Below are positions 16,326-26,892 of a stretch of 64,000 nt of DNA, in pieces. The DNA lies in the NCBI GenBank assembly GCA_050260355.1, contig JBLNBZ010000045.1:1-64000 (forward strand), written 5' to 3'. The notes below the pieces were generated by a model. That model was given only the letters and a program-made list of their open reading frames with translations. It was not told the DNA's origin and ran no database searches. The translations under genes and the position numbers were made by a program. The DNA is from CADEFX01 sp050260355. GTDB lineage: Bacteria > Pseudomonadota > Alphaproteobacteria > Rhizobiales > Hyphomicrobiaceae. How positions within the stretch are numbered: the first letter of the stretch is position 1; every line of letters begins with the position of its first letter.

Positions 16326-17605
16326 TCGACCTCCGAGGCTAGGCGCAGGCCCACGACCTGCCAGCGCTGGTGGGGGTAAAAGAAGTTGCGGTAGGTGGCC
16401 CGCGTGTGACCTTCAGGCGTGACGCAGGAGCCGCCGCGCAGCACCTGCTGACTCACCATGAACTTGCCGTTGTACTCGCCGAGAGCGCCCGCGGGCGGCT
16501 GGTAGCCCGGATAAGGCAGATACGCGCTCTGCGTCCATTCCCACACGTCGCCGAACATCTGGCGCAGCCCGCCTACCGCCGTCTCGGCCGGCAGCGGCCT
16601 GAAGGCCCGGCTCGCGAGCGAGTTGCCCGTCACGGCCAAACCTTGCGCGGCCACTTCCCATTCGAACTCGGTCGGCAGACGCTTGCCGGCCCAGCGCGCG
16701 AACGCATCGGCCTCGTAGTAGCTGATGTGCGCGACAGGCGCCGCGCGATCGATGGGCTGCAGCCCTTCCAGGGACATGCCAAGCCATTGGCCGTCGCGTT
16801 CCTCCCAGTACAGCGGGGCCTGCCAGCCTTCGCGGTTGACGGTGGCCCAGCCGTCGGCGAGCCACAGCGAGGCCGTGCGATAGCCGCCGTCCACCATGAA
16901 GTCGAGCCACTCGGCGTTGCTTACCAGGCGGTCCGCCAAGCGAAACGGGCGGATCAGCGCATCATGGCGCGGGGCCTCGTTGTCCCAGGCGAAGCCGGGT
17001 CCGTCGTGGCCGACCTGGCGAATACCGCCGGAGAACTCAACCCAGCCCAGCGCATCCGGTCCGGCTTTCGCTGCGCGCGGACGCGGCGCGCGGTACGCAG
17101 GCCGCAGTGGATTGGAGGCGAACAGGGCCAGGATGTCGGTCAGGAGCAGCTCCTGGTGCTGCTGCTCGTGATTGATGCCGACCTCGATCAGCCGTGCAAC
17201 CTCGGGCCCGATCCCATCGGCGCAAAGGCGCGTCAGCCCTTCATCGACATGCCTGCGGTAGGCCAGCACACGCTCGCTCGACGGGCGGGTCAGCATGCCG
17301 CGCCGAGGCCGCGGCTGACGTGGGCCCTGGCTCTCGTAGTACGAGTTGAAGCAATAGTTGAAGGTCGGGTCGAACACCTCATAACCGGGGAGGTGCTTCG
17401 TCAGGATGAACTGCTCGAAGAACCACGTCACATGCGCCAGATGCCACTTGGTAGGGCTGGCGTCGTCCATGGGCTGAACGGTCATGTCCTCAGGCGTCAG
17501 GGGCTCGGCGAGCTCTAGTGACAGGCGCCTGGTCTCGAATAACCGCTGCGCCAGCACCTCATGCGCGGGTGAATCAGACCGGTACCCTGAACGCTGCTGA
17601 GCCAT
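16322..17605 (-). CDS. egtB: Ergothioneine biosynthesis sulfoxide synthase EgtB
   Basis: A 427-residue protein. The N-terminal DinB-like part has HLAHVTWFFE and INHEQQHQELL, which supply the iron-binding histidines. The C-terminal formylglycine-generating-enzyme-like domain ends with the conserved MFGDVWEWTQSAY, YNGKFMVSQQVLRGGSC and RNFFYPHQRWQ. EgtB joins hercynine to cysteine or gamma-glutamylcysteine with O2. A clean GGAGGGAAG site precedes the ATG at 17605, ruling out the longer start. No egtA, egtC or egtE is adjacent. Confidence 0.95.
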   Translation of the reverse strand: MAQQRSGYRSDSPAHEVLAQRLFETRRLSLELAEPLTPEDMTVQPMDDASPTKWHLAHVTWFFEQFILTKHLPGYEVFDPTFNYCFNSYYESQGPRQPRPRRGMLTRPSSERVLAYRRHVDEGLTRLCADGIGPEVARLIEVGINHEQQHQELLLTDILALFASNPLRPAYRAPRPRAAKAGPDALGWVEFSGGIRQVGHDGPGFAWDNEAPRHDALIRPFRLADRLVSNAEWLDFMVDGGYRTASLWLADGWATVNREGWQAPLYWEERDGQWLGMSLEGLQPIDRAAPVAHISYYEADAFARWAGKRLPTEFEWEVAAQGLAVTGNSLASRAFRPLPAETAVGGLRQMFGDVWEWTQSAYLPYPGYQPPAGALGEYNGKFMVSQQVLRGGSCVTPEGHTRATYRNFFYPHQRWQVVGLRLASEVE

Positions 17606-17857
17606 CTTCCCTCCGATCGCGGGCGGCGGAGGCCACCCATCCGGTGCCATATCGGAACAATGAGAACATATCTCAGCAAATACCGGCGCTGATCTGCGTT
17701 CTCGCTCTCGAATTCATACCTATTGGCTATCGAACAACGCTGCAGACGGCCGCCCGGATCCGAGCAACACCCGACTGTGAACCGGCGCACGGCTCTCCCT
17801 CGCGCGCCGACGCCTTCGCACACAAGGTCTTCAGATAGGAAGCGGAGCCGCAAACGC

Positions 17858-19057
17858 CTAGGGCGCCCGAGCCTCGCGCTTCGTCTCTCCTGACATGTTT
17901 GACTTGAACGCCGGCATCACCTCTTTGGCGAAGCGCTCGAGTTGCTCCAGCGCTACTGACTCCGGCACGCCCACGGACAGGCTGACCGAGACGCGGTCCA
18001 ATGCCGGATATTTCCGCTCGAGCGCCTTGATATGCTCGATCAGGTCATCCGCATTGCCGCACAGGAAGCCGCCTGAGCTTACGGCGTCCTCGATGCGTGG
18101 CAGCTTGGCTGTCGGAGCGCGCCTTGGATCGCGCATGATCTCGATCTGCTCCTCGGTGAGCGCGCGAACGAGGCGCAACTCCCCGAACATTTTCATGTTC
18201 TCCTCGTAGTACTTCGCGGCCTCCTTCAAGCCCTGCTCGCGGCTGTTGGCCATGTAGAAGTGGAAGCCGAAGCAGAGTCTCTCGCCGAGCTCGATATGTT
18301 TGCCGACCTTGGCGTGCGCCGCCTGCCAGTCCAGCACCACCTTGTGCATGGCGCCGCCTTCTGCCGAGCCGCCACCCACCATACCTTGGATGCCGTGCTT
18401 GGCCATGAACTCGAGCGCACGCGCCGAGCCGCCCTGGATCGGCTGCCAGCACTCGACCGGCAGATTGAAGGGCCGCGGAACGAGCGTGAGCTCTTTCAGA
18501 GTGTAACCGCGGTAAGGGATCTCAGGCGGCAGAGTGTAGTACTTCCCTTTGTGCGAGAAGCTCTCGTTGTTGAAAGCCTTGAATAGGATCTCGACCTGCT
18601 CCTCATACAGCGCACGATTGGCCTCCTGGTCGCGCAGCGGGGAGCCGAATGTCTCCACCTCGCGCGTGTGATAGCCGCGCCCAACGCCGAACACGATGCG
18701 CCCGCCGCTGAGGATGTCGACGGTGGCGAAGTCCTCCGCCAGCCGCAGGGGGTGCCACATCGGCGTGATGTTGAAGCCGCAGCCGATCTTGATGTTCTTG
18801 GTGCGGTGCGCAAGGTGCAGCGCCATCAGGATGGTGTTGGGGATGCATTCCGTCCCTTCACGCTGGAAGTGATGCTCGGCCATCCAGAAGCAGTTGTAGC
18901 CGAGGCCATCCATCAGCTTCGCCATGGACTCGGCCTTGCTCAACGCCGTCGCCAGGTGCGCGTTGGAATAGCGCCGCTCATTGATGGGCGTACCGCCGTA
19001 GCCGACGTTCTCGAGGTCCGTATGGCCGGCATAAAGGCTGTCGAACTTGGTGATCAT
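17858..19057 (-). CDS. LLM-class flavin-dependent oxidoreductase
   Basis: A 399-residue luciferase-like monooxygenase with the TIM-barrel pattern FWMAEHHF, IKIGCGFNITPMWHPLRLAEDFATVDILSGGRI (read as two conserved blocks) and FGVGRGYH. It uses reduced FMN or F420-like cofactor to oxidise an unknown organic substrate. The start at 19057 has GGGGAAG upstream; a 125-residue in-frame extension lacks family similarity. It is divergent from the TPP-enzyme gene, suggesting a shared catabolic pathway. Confidence 0.9.
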   Translation of the reverse strand: MITKFDSLYAGHTDLENVGYGGTPINERRYSNAHLATALSKAESMAKLMDGLGYNCFWMAEHHFQREGTECIPNTILMALHLAHRTKNIKIGCGFNITPMWHPLRLAEDFATVDILSGGRIVFGVGRGYHTREVETFGSPLRDQEANRALYEEQVEILFKAFNNESFSHKGKYYTLPPEIPYRGYTLKELTLVPRPFNLPVECWQPIQGGSARALEFMAKHGIQGMVGGGSAEGGAMHKVVLDWQAAHAKVGKHIELGERLCFGFHFYMANSREQGLKEAAKYYEENMKMFGELRLVRALTEEQIEIMRDPRRAPTAKLPRIEDAVSSGGFLCGNADDLIEHIKALERKYPALDRVSVSLSVGVPESVALEQLERFAKEVMPAFKSNMSGETKREARAP

Positions 19058-19304
19058 GGCGCTTCCCCACTGGTACACGGGTTCGATGCCCGCTTGATCG
19101 AACGATCCTAGTTCAGATCGTGGCGACAGCAAAACCTGGAAGGAGAAACGCGGCGCCTTCTGATTGGCCAAACTCCCATCCTCCCTCGCCTGGACCGCAG
19201 CCCGCATGGCATCTGGTACGGGTGTTGTGCAGCATGGTATTGGGAGCATTGCGCGCACCGAGGAAGGCAACGTGCGCTGCTGCACTGCGAAGGGGCTGGG
19301 GATC

Positions 19305-20993
19305 ATGACGCAAGCTATGGCCGGAAACGAGTGGCTCGCGCGCACGCTGGCAGCAAGCGGCACGACGCACGTGTTCTGGGTCGACGCCGTTCTGAGACGG
19401 ACATTGATCGAGCTCGGCTCGCTCGGCGTCACGCGCGTGCTCGCCCACTCGGAGAAGGCGGCAGCCTACATGGCCGACGGGTACGCACGCGTATCGGGCA
19501 AGCCGGGCTTCTGCTTTGCCCAGTCCGTCGGCGCCGCCAACCTCGCCGCAGGCCTGCAGGACGCGTATCTCGGACGCAGCCCCGTTATCGCCATGACCGG
19601 CCGCAAAGCGCCGGCACATCAGCATCGCAACGCCTATCAGGAGATCGCGCACGGGCCGCTGTTTGCGCCGGTGACGAAGTTCTCGGCGGAGGTCGATGCC
19701 GCCGCTGATCTGCCGCGCCTGTTGCGGCAGGCCTGGCGCGCCACCATGACGGGTACGCCGCGCCCGGCGCATCTCGATCTCAACGGACTGCAGGCTGAGG
19801 TGATCGAGACCGGCTTGATCGCCGAGCCGATCGGGGCCGGCGCGCCGTTCGATCTGGTGATGCCGCCGCATCGCCCGGTGCCGCCGGCAAGCGAAATCCA
19901 GAAAGCAGCGGAGGCGTTGCTCGGCGCCCAACGCGTCGCCGTCGTCGCCGGGGCCGGCGCAAGGGCTTCGGGATGCGGCGCTGAGCTGCTGAAGCTCGGC
20001 GAGGTGCTGGCGGCTCCGATCGGCACGTCTCTCGGCGGGCGCGGGCTGGTACCGACGCGGCATTCCCTCTCGATCGGTGCGGTCGGAAACTACGGCGCGC
20101 CGCCGGCCAACCAGATCGTGCACGAGGCCGACCTGGTCTTGTTCGTCGGTTGCCACACAGGGGACCAGGTCACGCACACCTGGCGCATTCCGCCGATCGA
20201 AACGCATGTGGTGCAGATCGATATCGATCCGCTCGAGCTCGGGCGGTCGTACCCGAACACGCTCGGGCTGATGGGCGACCCGCGCGAGACGTTGCATCGG
20301 CTCCTCGATGCGCTCGGGCGGCCGAAGCGAGACCGCGGGTTTGCCGAACGCGCCGCCGCACGCGTTGCCGCGTGGCGCAGCGAGCGCGCCCCAGCGCTTG
20401 CGAGCGACGATGTTCCCATCCGGCCGGACCGGCTCTGCGCCGAGCTGACCGCGGCTCTGCCAGAGGACGGCATTCTCGTTGCCGACACCGGCTACTCCAG
20501 CATCTGGACCTCGACGCTGGTCGAGCTGAACGGGGCCGGCCAGACCTATCTGCGGGCCGCAGGCTCTCTCGGCTGGGCATTTCCGGCAGCACTCGGCGCC
20601 AAATGCGCGGCGCCGAACCGCAAAGTCGTTTGCTTCAGCGGTGACGGCGCCCTTTACTATCATCTGGCCGAGCTCGAGACCGCGCGCCGCCGGCGCATTG
20701 CCGTTGCGCTCGTCGTCAACAATAACTCAGGGTTCGGTCAAGGTTGGCCCAATCTCCTGCGCATGCAGGGCAACAAGCCCGGAGATCCGGCCGAGCTGCT
20801 GCGCTTCGGCCCGACGAACTTCGCCAAGGTCGCAGAAAGCTTCGGCGTGCGCGGCATCAGGGTGGAGGATCCGGCGCAGATCGGCCCCGTGCTGCGCAGC
20901 GCCATAGCCGCCGACGAGACCGTTGTTGTCGATGTCGCCACCAACATCGAGACACGCGCGCCGGAGCCTTGGCTGCCATCCGCCACCGCATGA
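19305..20993 (+). CDS. Thiamine-pyrophosphate enzyme, acetolactate-synthase-like
   Basis: A 562-residue TPP enzyme with the three-domain plan. The activating Glu is in AHSEKAAAYMADGYARVSG near residue 50; the middle domain covers about 190-330; the TPP/Mg motif is GDGALYYHL ending in VVNNNSGFG near residue 460. Possible activities are acetolactate synthase-like carboligase, decarboxylase or oxalyl/benzoylformate-type decarboxylase. Start chosen at ATG 19305 with GGGG upstream. No ALS small subunit is adjacent, so a catabolic role with the following SDR and amidohydrolase is more likely than valine synthesis. Confidence 0.9.
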   Translation: MTQAMAGNEWLARTLAASGTTHVFWVDAVLRRTLIELGSLGVTRVLAHSEKAAAYMADGYARVSGKPGFCFAQSVGAANLAAGLQDAYLGRSPVIAMTGRKAPAHQHRNAYQEIAHGPLFAPVTKFSAEVDAAADLPRLLRQAWRATMTGTPRPAHLDLNGLQAEVIETGLIAEPIGAGAPFDLVMPPHRPVPPASEIQKAAEALLGAQRVAVVAGAGARASGCGAELLKLGEVLAAPIGTSLGGRGLVPTRHSLSIGAVGNYGAPPANQIVHEADLVLFVGCHTGDQVTHTWRIPPIETHVVQIDIDPLELGRSYPNTLGLMGDPRETLHRLLDALGRPKRDRGFAERAAARVAAWRSERAPALASDDVPIRPDRLCAELTAALPEDGILVADTGYSSIWTSTLVELNGAGQTYLRAAGSLGWAFPAALGAKCAAPNRKVVCFSGDGALYYHLAELETARRRRIAVALVVNNNSGFGQGWPNLLRMQGNKPGDPAELLRFGPTNFAKVAESFGVRGIRVEDPAQIGPVLRSAIAADETVVVDVATNIETRAPEPWLPSATA

Positions 20994-21009
20994 CGAAAGA
21001 GGGAGCATC

Positions 21010-21771
21010 ATGGTCAGATACGATCTTGCAGGAAAGACAGCGCTGGTGACGGGAGGGGCATCCGGCATCGGATTGGCAACGGCCACCATGCTCGGCCGCA
21101 ACGGCGCGACTGTCGCCATCAACTATCTCCCCGACGACGCGCGCGGCCCGGAGGCCGTAGCCAAGCTGAAGAGCGACGGGATCAAGGCCATTAAGGCCCC
21201 CGGTAACGTTGGCGTTTCCGGCGACGCGGAGCGCATGGTCGGCGCGGCCATCGACAAGCTCGGCCGGCTCGATCTGCTCGTCAGCAACGCTGGCACACCC
21301 GGTACCCGGCGCAAGATCGAGCCGAAGGAGCTCGATCTCATCACCGAGGAGCTCTGGAACCAGCTTCTGCAGGTCAATCTGCTCGGCGTCTTCCGTTGCG
21401 CCAAGGCTGCGGCACCCGCGTTGAAGGCCGCCGGCGGAGCCATCGTCAACACGGCGTCGATTGCCGGCGTCGGGCGCGCGGGCAGCAGTCTGTCCTACTC
21501 GGCCACGAAGGCCGGCGTTGTCAGCCTGACCCAAAATCTCGCACGCGCGTTGGCGCCGCAGGTGCGCGTAAACGCCGTGGCACCGGGTGCGGTCGACTCA
21601 ACGTGGATGGTGGAGTGGACTGAGGAGCAGCGACAGTCATCCATCGATAACGCGCTGCTGAAGCGGCGCTGCACCCCAGATGATATCGCCGAGGTGATCG
21701 TCTTTTTGGGGTTCGGCGCGGCTATGGTGACGGGTCAAACCGTTGTCGTCGATGGAGGACTGACGCTGTAG
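21010..21771 (+). CDS. Short-chain dehydrogenase/reductase
   Basis: A 253-residue classical SDR. The cofactor motif is TGGASGIGLATA near residue 14, the NAG motif is in LVSNAGTPG, and the catalytic Tyr-Lys pair is in YSATKAG with a Ser about 13 residues earlier. GGTGAAC-type C-terminus is replaced by MVTGQTVVVDGGLTL, normal for the family. It lies 16 bp after the TPP-enzyme gene with a GGGAG ribosome site, so they are one transcript. Substrate unknown. Confidence 0.92.
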   Translation: MVRYDLAGKTALVTGGASGIGLATATMLGRNGATVAINYLPDDARGPEAVAKLKSDGIKAIKAPGNVGVSGDAERMVGAAIDKLGRLDLLVSNAGTPGTRRKIEPKELDLITEELWNQLLQVNLLGVFRCAKAAAPALKAAGGAIVNTASIAGVGRAGSSLSYSATKAGVVSLTQNLARALAPQVRVNAVAPGAVDSTWMVEWTEEQRQSSIDNALLKRRCTPDDIAEVIVFLGFGAAMVTGQTVVVDGGLTL

Positions 21772-21774
21772 ACG

Positions 21775-21789
21775 CCGCCCCGGGGGCGG
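21775..21789 (+). terminator. GC-rich hairpin after SDR gene
   Basis: CCGCCC and GGGCGG arms with a 3-base loop just after the SDR stop. No U-tract follows. The 300 bp from here to the GntR gene show no other feature. Confidence 0.3.
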
Positions 21790-22095
21790 TAGCGCGCATC
21801 CGGGCACGCTGGTCGCAAGTGCCGAGCGCTATCCACCGTGCTCCGCGGAGACCATCCGCTTGCAATGGCCCAGCAACGCAATTCAGGACCAAGGCGCTCA
21901 CGAGCACACGCGCAGCAACGATCGGGATCAGGAGAATAGTCGGAGCGAGGTAGGGAACGGGATTCGTAGCGGGTTCATAAAGATGCCGACCAACGGGATG
22001 TTGAGAGCCAGCAGGATCGCATTGCCGATATACGCGCTCGCGATCCGGCCCCACACCTACACCAAATGGTCAACAATCCTTATACAATGTCGACA

Positions 22096-22839
22096 ATGAG
22101 AAACCGACCTCGACGGAAGAACGTGAATGTCGATGAGGCAGTGGCGCGGCTGGAACGCGCGATCTTGAGCGGCGAACTGCGACCCGGTGAGCGATTGTCG
22201 GAGCAGGCGCTGTCGAAGCTTTGCGGCGTCGGCCGCGGCCCGTTGCGCGAGGCCGTGCGTACGCTCGAAGGACGGCGGCTCGTCGAGCGGACACCGTTCT
22301 CCGGCGTCCGTGTCACACAGCTCTCGGTCGAGGACTTCGAGCAGCTGCTCATCGTCCGAGAAGCCCTGGAGGGCATTGCATGCAGGCAAGCCGCCGAGTG
22401 CATGACGCTCGCCGAGACACGCAACCTTCGTCAGTGTATTGCCAGGTTCTCGCAGCAGGTCGAGCAGGAAGGCATCGGCAGCGTTTACGTGGATGGCACG
22501 GGGGACAACGATTTTCATGTCCAGATTGCTAGAGCCAGCCGAAACGTTTGGCTCGAGCAGCTGTTGTGCAGGGATCTGTACGCGCTCTTGCGCATCTTCC
22601 GTTATCATTCGGCCAGCATCGGACAGCGCACCAATCCCGCGATGGACGAGCATGAAGCCATCTGCGGCGCAATCGAGAGGCGCGACCCGGATGCCGCAGA
22701 GCGGTTGATGCGCTGCCACATCGCCAATGCACGCGAGAACCTCGTGAGCAAGCTCAGGGCGGAAGCATCGAAAGCAGAGTCGGAGGGCGAGCTTGCGCGG
22801 CCGTCGCGGCCTGCACGAAGATCAACCGTAGTTCGCTGA
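22096..22839 (+). CDS. GntR-family regulator with FCD ligand domain
   Basis: A 247-residue FadR-subfamily protein. The winged helix spans residues about 10-75 (LERAILSGELRPGERLSEQ and GRGPLREAVRTLEGRRLVER in two parts). The FCD domain follows, with the metal-site residues in DNDFHVQIARAS and DEHEAICGAIERRD. Start codons at 22066, 22087 and 22096 are all possible; none has a good ribosome site. An 8-bp palindrome TGTCGACA directly before 22096 could be part of an autoregulatory operator. It likely controls the adjacent TPP-SDR-amidohydrolase genes. Confidence 0.88.
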   Translation: MRNRPRRKNVNVDEAVARLERAILSGELRPGERLSEQALSKLCGVGRGPLREAVRTLEGRRLVERTPFSGVRVTQLSVEDFEQLLIVREALEGIACRQAAECMTLAETRNLRQCIARFSQQVEQEGIGSVYVDGTGDNDFHVQIARASRNVWLEQLLCRDLYALLRIFRYHSASIGQRTNPAMDEHEAICGAIERRDPDAAERLMRCHIANARENLVSKLRAEASKAESEGELARPSRPARRSTVVR

Positions 22840-22902
22840 CGCGCAGCTATTGTTGGGCGCACCCGCTCTCTAAGCAAGAAGCGCAAATCGACGGAGGATC
22901 GT

Positions 22903-23925
22903 GTGGCTGTTCAGTCGAAGAACCAAGCTTGGCTGGATCTCGTCAAAGAGGAGGTTCTCGATCCCGACCTTCCCATCTGCGATCCTCATCATCATTTGTG
23001 GGACAAGCAGGCCGGTAGGGAGCAGGACCGCTATCTGCTGGATGAAATGCTGGAGGACGTTTCGGGCGGACACAACATCGTCTCGACCGTCTTCGTGGAA
23101 TGCGGCGCGATGTTCAAGAGTGACGGCCCGGAAGCGTTTCGCTGTGTTGGCGAGACCGAGTTCGTCAACGGCATCGCAGCCATGTGCGCGTCGGGCATCT
23201 ACGGCAAGACGCAGATTGCCAAGGGAATCGTCGGCACGGTCGACTTCAGGATCGGAGACGCCACTGCCGACGTCCTCGACGCACAAATCGCAGCGGGCAA
23301 CGGGCGCTTCCGTGGCATCCGCCGCGGCGCCTTCTGGCATGAGAGTCCAGCAGTTCGCAACCACCGGACCAACCCTCCTGAAGGGATGCTGCTTCGCGAG
23401 GACTTTCGCACCGGGTTCAAGCATCTTGCTCCTCGCAAGCTGAGCTTCGAGGCGTGGGTCGCACACACGCAAATCGGTGATGTCACGAGCCTCGCACGCG
23501 CGTTCCCCGATACGGTGATCGTCCTCGATCACTGCGGCGGTCCCGTCGGCATCGGGCCGTACGCTGGCAAGATGGATGAAGTGTTCCAATTCTGGAAAAC
23601 GCAGATCGATGAGCTGGCAACCTGCCCCAATGTCGTCGTCAAGCTCGGGGGGCTCAACATGGATATCAACGGCTTCGAATGGGACCGCCGCCCCAAGCCG
23701 CCGTCGAGCGCCGAGCTGGCGCAGGCGACGCGGCGCTATTTCGAGCATCTGATCGACCGGTTCGGCGTCCACCGCTGCATGTTCGAGTCGAACTTCCCGG
23801 TCGATAAGCGGAGCTGCAGCTACACGGTGCTGTGGAACTCATTCAAGCTGCTGACCAAGGGCTACTCGCGGTCGGAGCGCGCTGCGCTGTTCCATGACAC
23901 AGCGAGCTGGGTCTATCGCCTGTAG
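22903..23925 (+). CDS. TIM-barrel amidohydrolase-family protein
   Basis: A 340-residue metal-dependent hydrolase of the amidohydrolase-2 group (relatives include 2-pyrone-4,6-dicarboxylate lactonase). The metal motif is CDPHHHLWD near residue 27; other conserved stretches are VFVECGAM, FPDTVIVLDHCGGP and FESNFPVDK. The start is a GTG with GGAGG 5 bases upstream. It follows the GntR gene and may hydrolyse a lactone or amide in the pathway formed with the TPP enzyme and SDR. Substrate not determinable. Confidence 0.9.
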   Translation: MAVQSKNQAWLDLVKEEVLDPDLPICDPHHHLWDKQAGREQDRYLLDEMLEDVSGGHNIVSTVFVECGAMFKSDGPEAFRCVGETEFVNGIAAMCASGIYGKTQIAKGIVGTVDFRIGDATADVLDAQIAAGNGRFRGIRRGAFWHESPAVRNHRTNPPEGMLLREDFRTGFKHLAPRKLSFEAWVAHTQIGDVTSLARAFPDTVIVLDHCGGPVGIGPYAGKMDEVFQFWKTQIDELATCPNVVVKLGGLNMDINGFEWDRRPKPPSSAELAQATRRYFEHLIDRFGVHRCMFESNFPVDKRSCSYTVLWNSFKLLTKGYSRSERAALFHDTASWVYRL

Positions 23926-24253
23926 CCGGATCGCCGCGGTGCGTCGGTCAGCGCGCCGCCGGAATGCAGGTTACGCGTCCATCCGATAGCGTCGCGACGC
24001 CTGGTGGCGCGCGGTGAACCTGCTCGAGTCCGACCAGCATGCGCTCCAGACGCAGGGGGGTAGCCGGTAGCCCCAAAGCGGGCCCCGGGCAGCTGGTCCA
24101 AGCTGTCGCTCGACCCCAATGGAGTGCACGGGCGCCCTGCCACGTGGTCGTCCTCATCCAGTGGGATAATCTTGTCAAATCAGAAGGTTGGATCTTCACC
24201 CAGCATCCGATTATCGAGCTCGGCGGCGCCATAAGGCCAGCCCAAAACTTTTT
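23926..24253. other. Intergenic region before CIRCE
   Basis: No convincing gene. A minus-strand stretch (about 23940-24230) could encode a fragment with a CPG motif and a Leu/Arg-rich helix faintly like a cytochrome P450 C-terminus, but it lacks the heme-loop Phe and Gly residues and was not accepted. Confidence 0.3.
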
Positions 24254-24280
24254 TTAGCACTCTCCCCTTGATAGTGCCAA
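24254..24280 (+). promoter_or_regulatory. CIRCE element (HrcA operator) of groESL
   Basis: TTAGCACTC-N9-TAGTGCCAA matches the CIRCE consensus TTAGCACTC-N9-GAGTGCTAA at 16 of 18 arm positions. It lies 95 bp upstream of groES, the normal place for HrcA repression of the chaperonin operon. hrcA is not in the window. Confidence 0.9.
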
Positions 24281-24374
24281 ATCGCCGCCTAAATCGGCGG
24301 CCGAGATCGGAAGCTCTCACGAGTTCTGTTCTCTAAACGTCACTCATGGTTAGGGCACTTACTGGAGGTCAAAC

Positions 24375-24689
24375 ATGAAGTTTCGCCCCCTGCATGACCG
24401 TGTTGTGGTCCGCCGCATCGATGCCGAGGAGAAGACGGCTGGCGGCATCATCATCCCCGATACGGCCAAGGAGAAGCCTCAGCAGGGTGAGGTGATCGCA
24501 GTCGGCCCCGGCGCTCGGGACGAGCAGGGCCGCCTGGTTCCCCTCGACGTGAAAGCAGGCGACACGGTGCTTTTCGGCAAATGGTCCGGCACCGAGGTCA
24601 AGATCGACGGCGAGGAGCTGTTGATCATGAAGGAGAGCGACATCATGGGGGTTCTGGAGGGCAAGGGAAAGCTGAAGGCCGCCGCCTGA
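24375..24689 (+). CDS. groES: Co-chaperonin GroES
   Basis: A 104-residue GroES with MKFRPLHDRVVVRRI at the start, the mobile-loop segment EEKTAGGIIIPDTAKEKP and the C-terminal GEELLIMKESDIMGVLE. It caps the GroEL ring during folding. An ACTGGAGG site precedes the ATG. It is 124 bp upstream of groEL and under the CIRCE element. Confidence 0.98.
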   Translation: MKFRPLHDRVVVRRIDAEEKTAGGIIIPDTAKEKPQQGEVIAVGPGARDEQGRLVPLDVKAGDTVLFGKWSGTEVKIDGEELLIMKESDIMGVLEGKGKLKAAA

Positions 24690-24813
24690 TCCACGGCCGC
24701 TGAACTTCATCTTTCGCACTCGAACCCTCGCTTGCACCAGAAAGATGCGAGCCGATGGTTGTTGCCTGCGGCATGCCGCAATAGCAGCCGACTACGTTTC
24801 GGAGAAACAGAAC

Positions 24814-26439
<1,626 letters not shown>

Positions 26440-26453
26440 TCTTCGAGATATCG

Positions 26454-26481
26454 GGGGAACCGCGCTTGATCGCGGTTCCCC
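26454..26481 (+). terminator. Perfect 11-bp hairpin after groEL
   Basis: GGGGAACCGCG and CGCGGTTCCCC arms with a 6-base loop begin 15 bases after the groEL stop. There is no U-tract; it may be a Rho-assisted terminator or protect the groESL mRNA 3' end. Confidence 0.6.
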
Positions 26482-26494
26482 ACAACCCGCAGCC

Positions 26495-26767
26495 ATGGAT
26501 CGCACAATGCCCGACCGAGCCTATATCGTCGTTCCCTTCGAGAGGATCGGCACCAGCATCGGGCCGAGGCAAGCGATCGTCGTCGATCACGCGGAGCAGG
26601 CTCGGCTTGTGGCGCAGGAGCTGGCATCGCGCGTGTCGGGCGTTGCGGTCCTCCAACGCCAGATCGATCCGGACACAGGCGACGGGATCGATGTCCTCGT
26701 CGCCGGATTCGGTGCCATACCTCCGAGATTTCCCGATTGCGCCGACTGGACGCTCAGGCTGCAATGA
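26495..26767 (+). CDS. Small hypothetical protein downstream of groEL
   Basis: A 90-residue soluble protein (AYIVVPFERIGTSIGPRQAI, then ARLVAQELASRVSGVAVLQRQ) with an alternating strand-helix pattern suggesting a compact alpha/beta domain. It starts 14 bp after the hairpin that follows groEL and runs in the same direction, so it may be read at a lower level with groESL. An alternative start is at 26507. I do not recognise the family. Confidence 0.6.
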   Translation: MDRTMPDRAYIVVPFERIGTSIGPRQAIVVDHAEQARLVAQELASRVSGVAVLQRQIDPDTGDGIDVLVAGFGAIPPRFPDCADWTLRLQ

Positions 26768-26892
26768 CCCGCACTAACCCTGGCCGGCAACACTAACAGC
26801 ACTCTATCGAGCGGTTGCGGGCAGCTCGACGTCGAGCGCGTGGACAGCGCGACTTGGCAGGTGCTGCTTATTCACCCGACCAACGAGACGGC

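Noticed and set aside
16370..17518. 382-codon plus-strand ORF antisense to egtB
   Set aside because: The minus strand has every EgtB motif; the antisense protein has no domain pattern.
19058..19432. N-terminal extension of the LLM oxidoreductase
   Set aside because: The 125 extra residues have no family similarity, and a good ribosome site precedes the ATG at 19057.
23948..24232. Minus-strand fragment faintly like a cytochrome P450 C-terminus
   Set aside because: Only a Cys-Pro-Gly and a Leu/Arg helix match; the heme loop and ExxR motif are missing.
26440..26495. Classic intrinsic terminator after groEL
   Set aside because: The stem is strong but no U-tract follows, so it is listed only as a hairpin-type terminator candidate.
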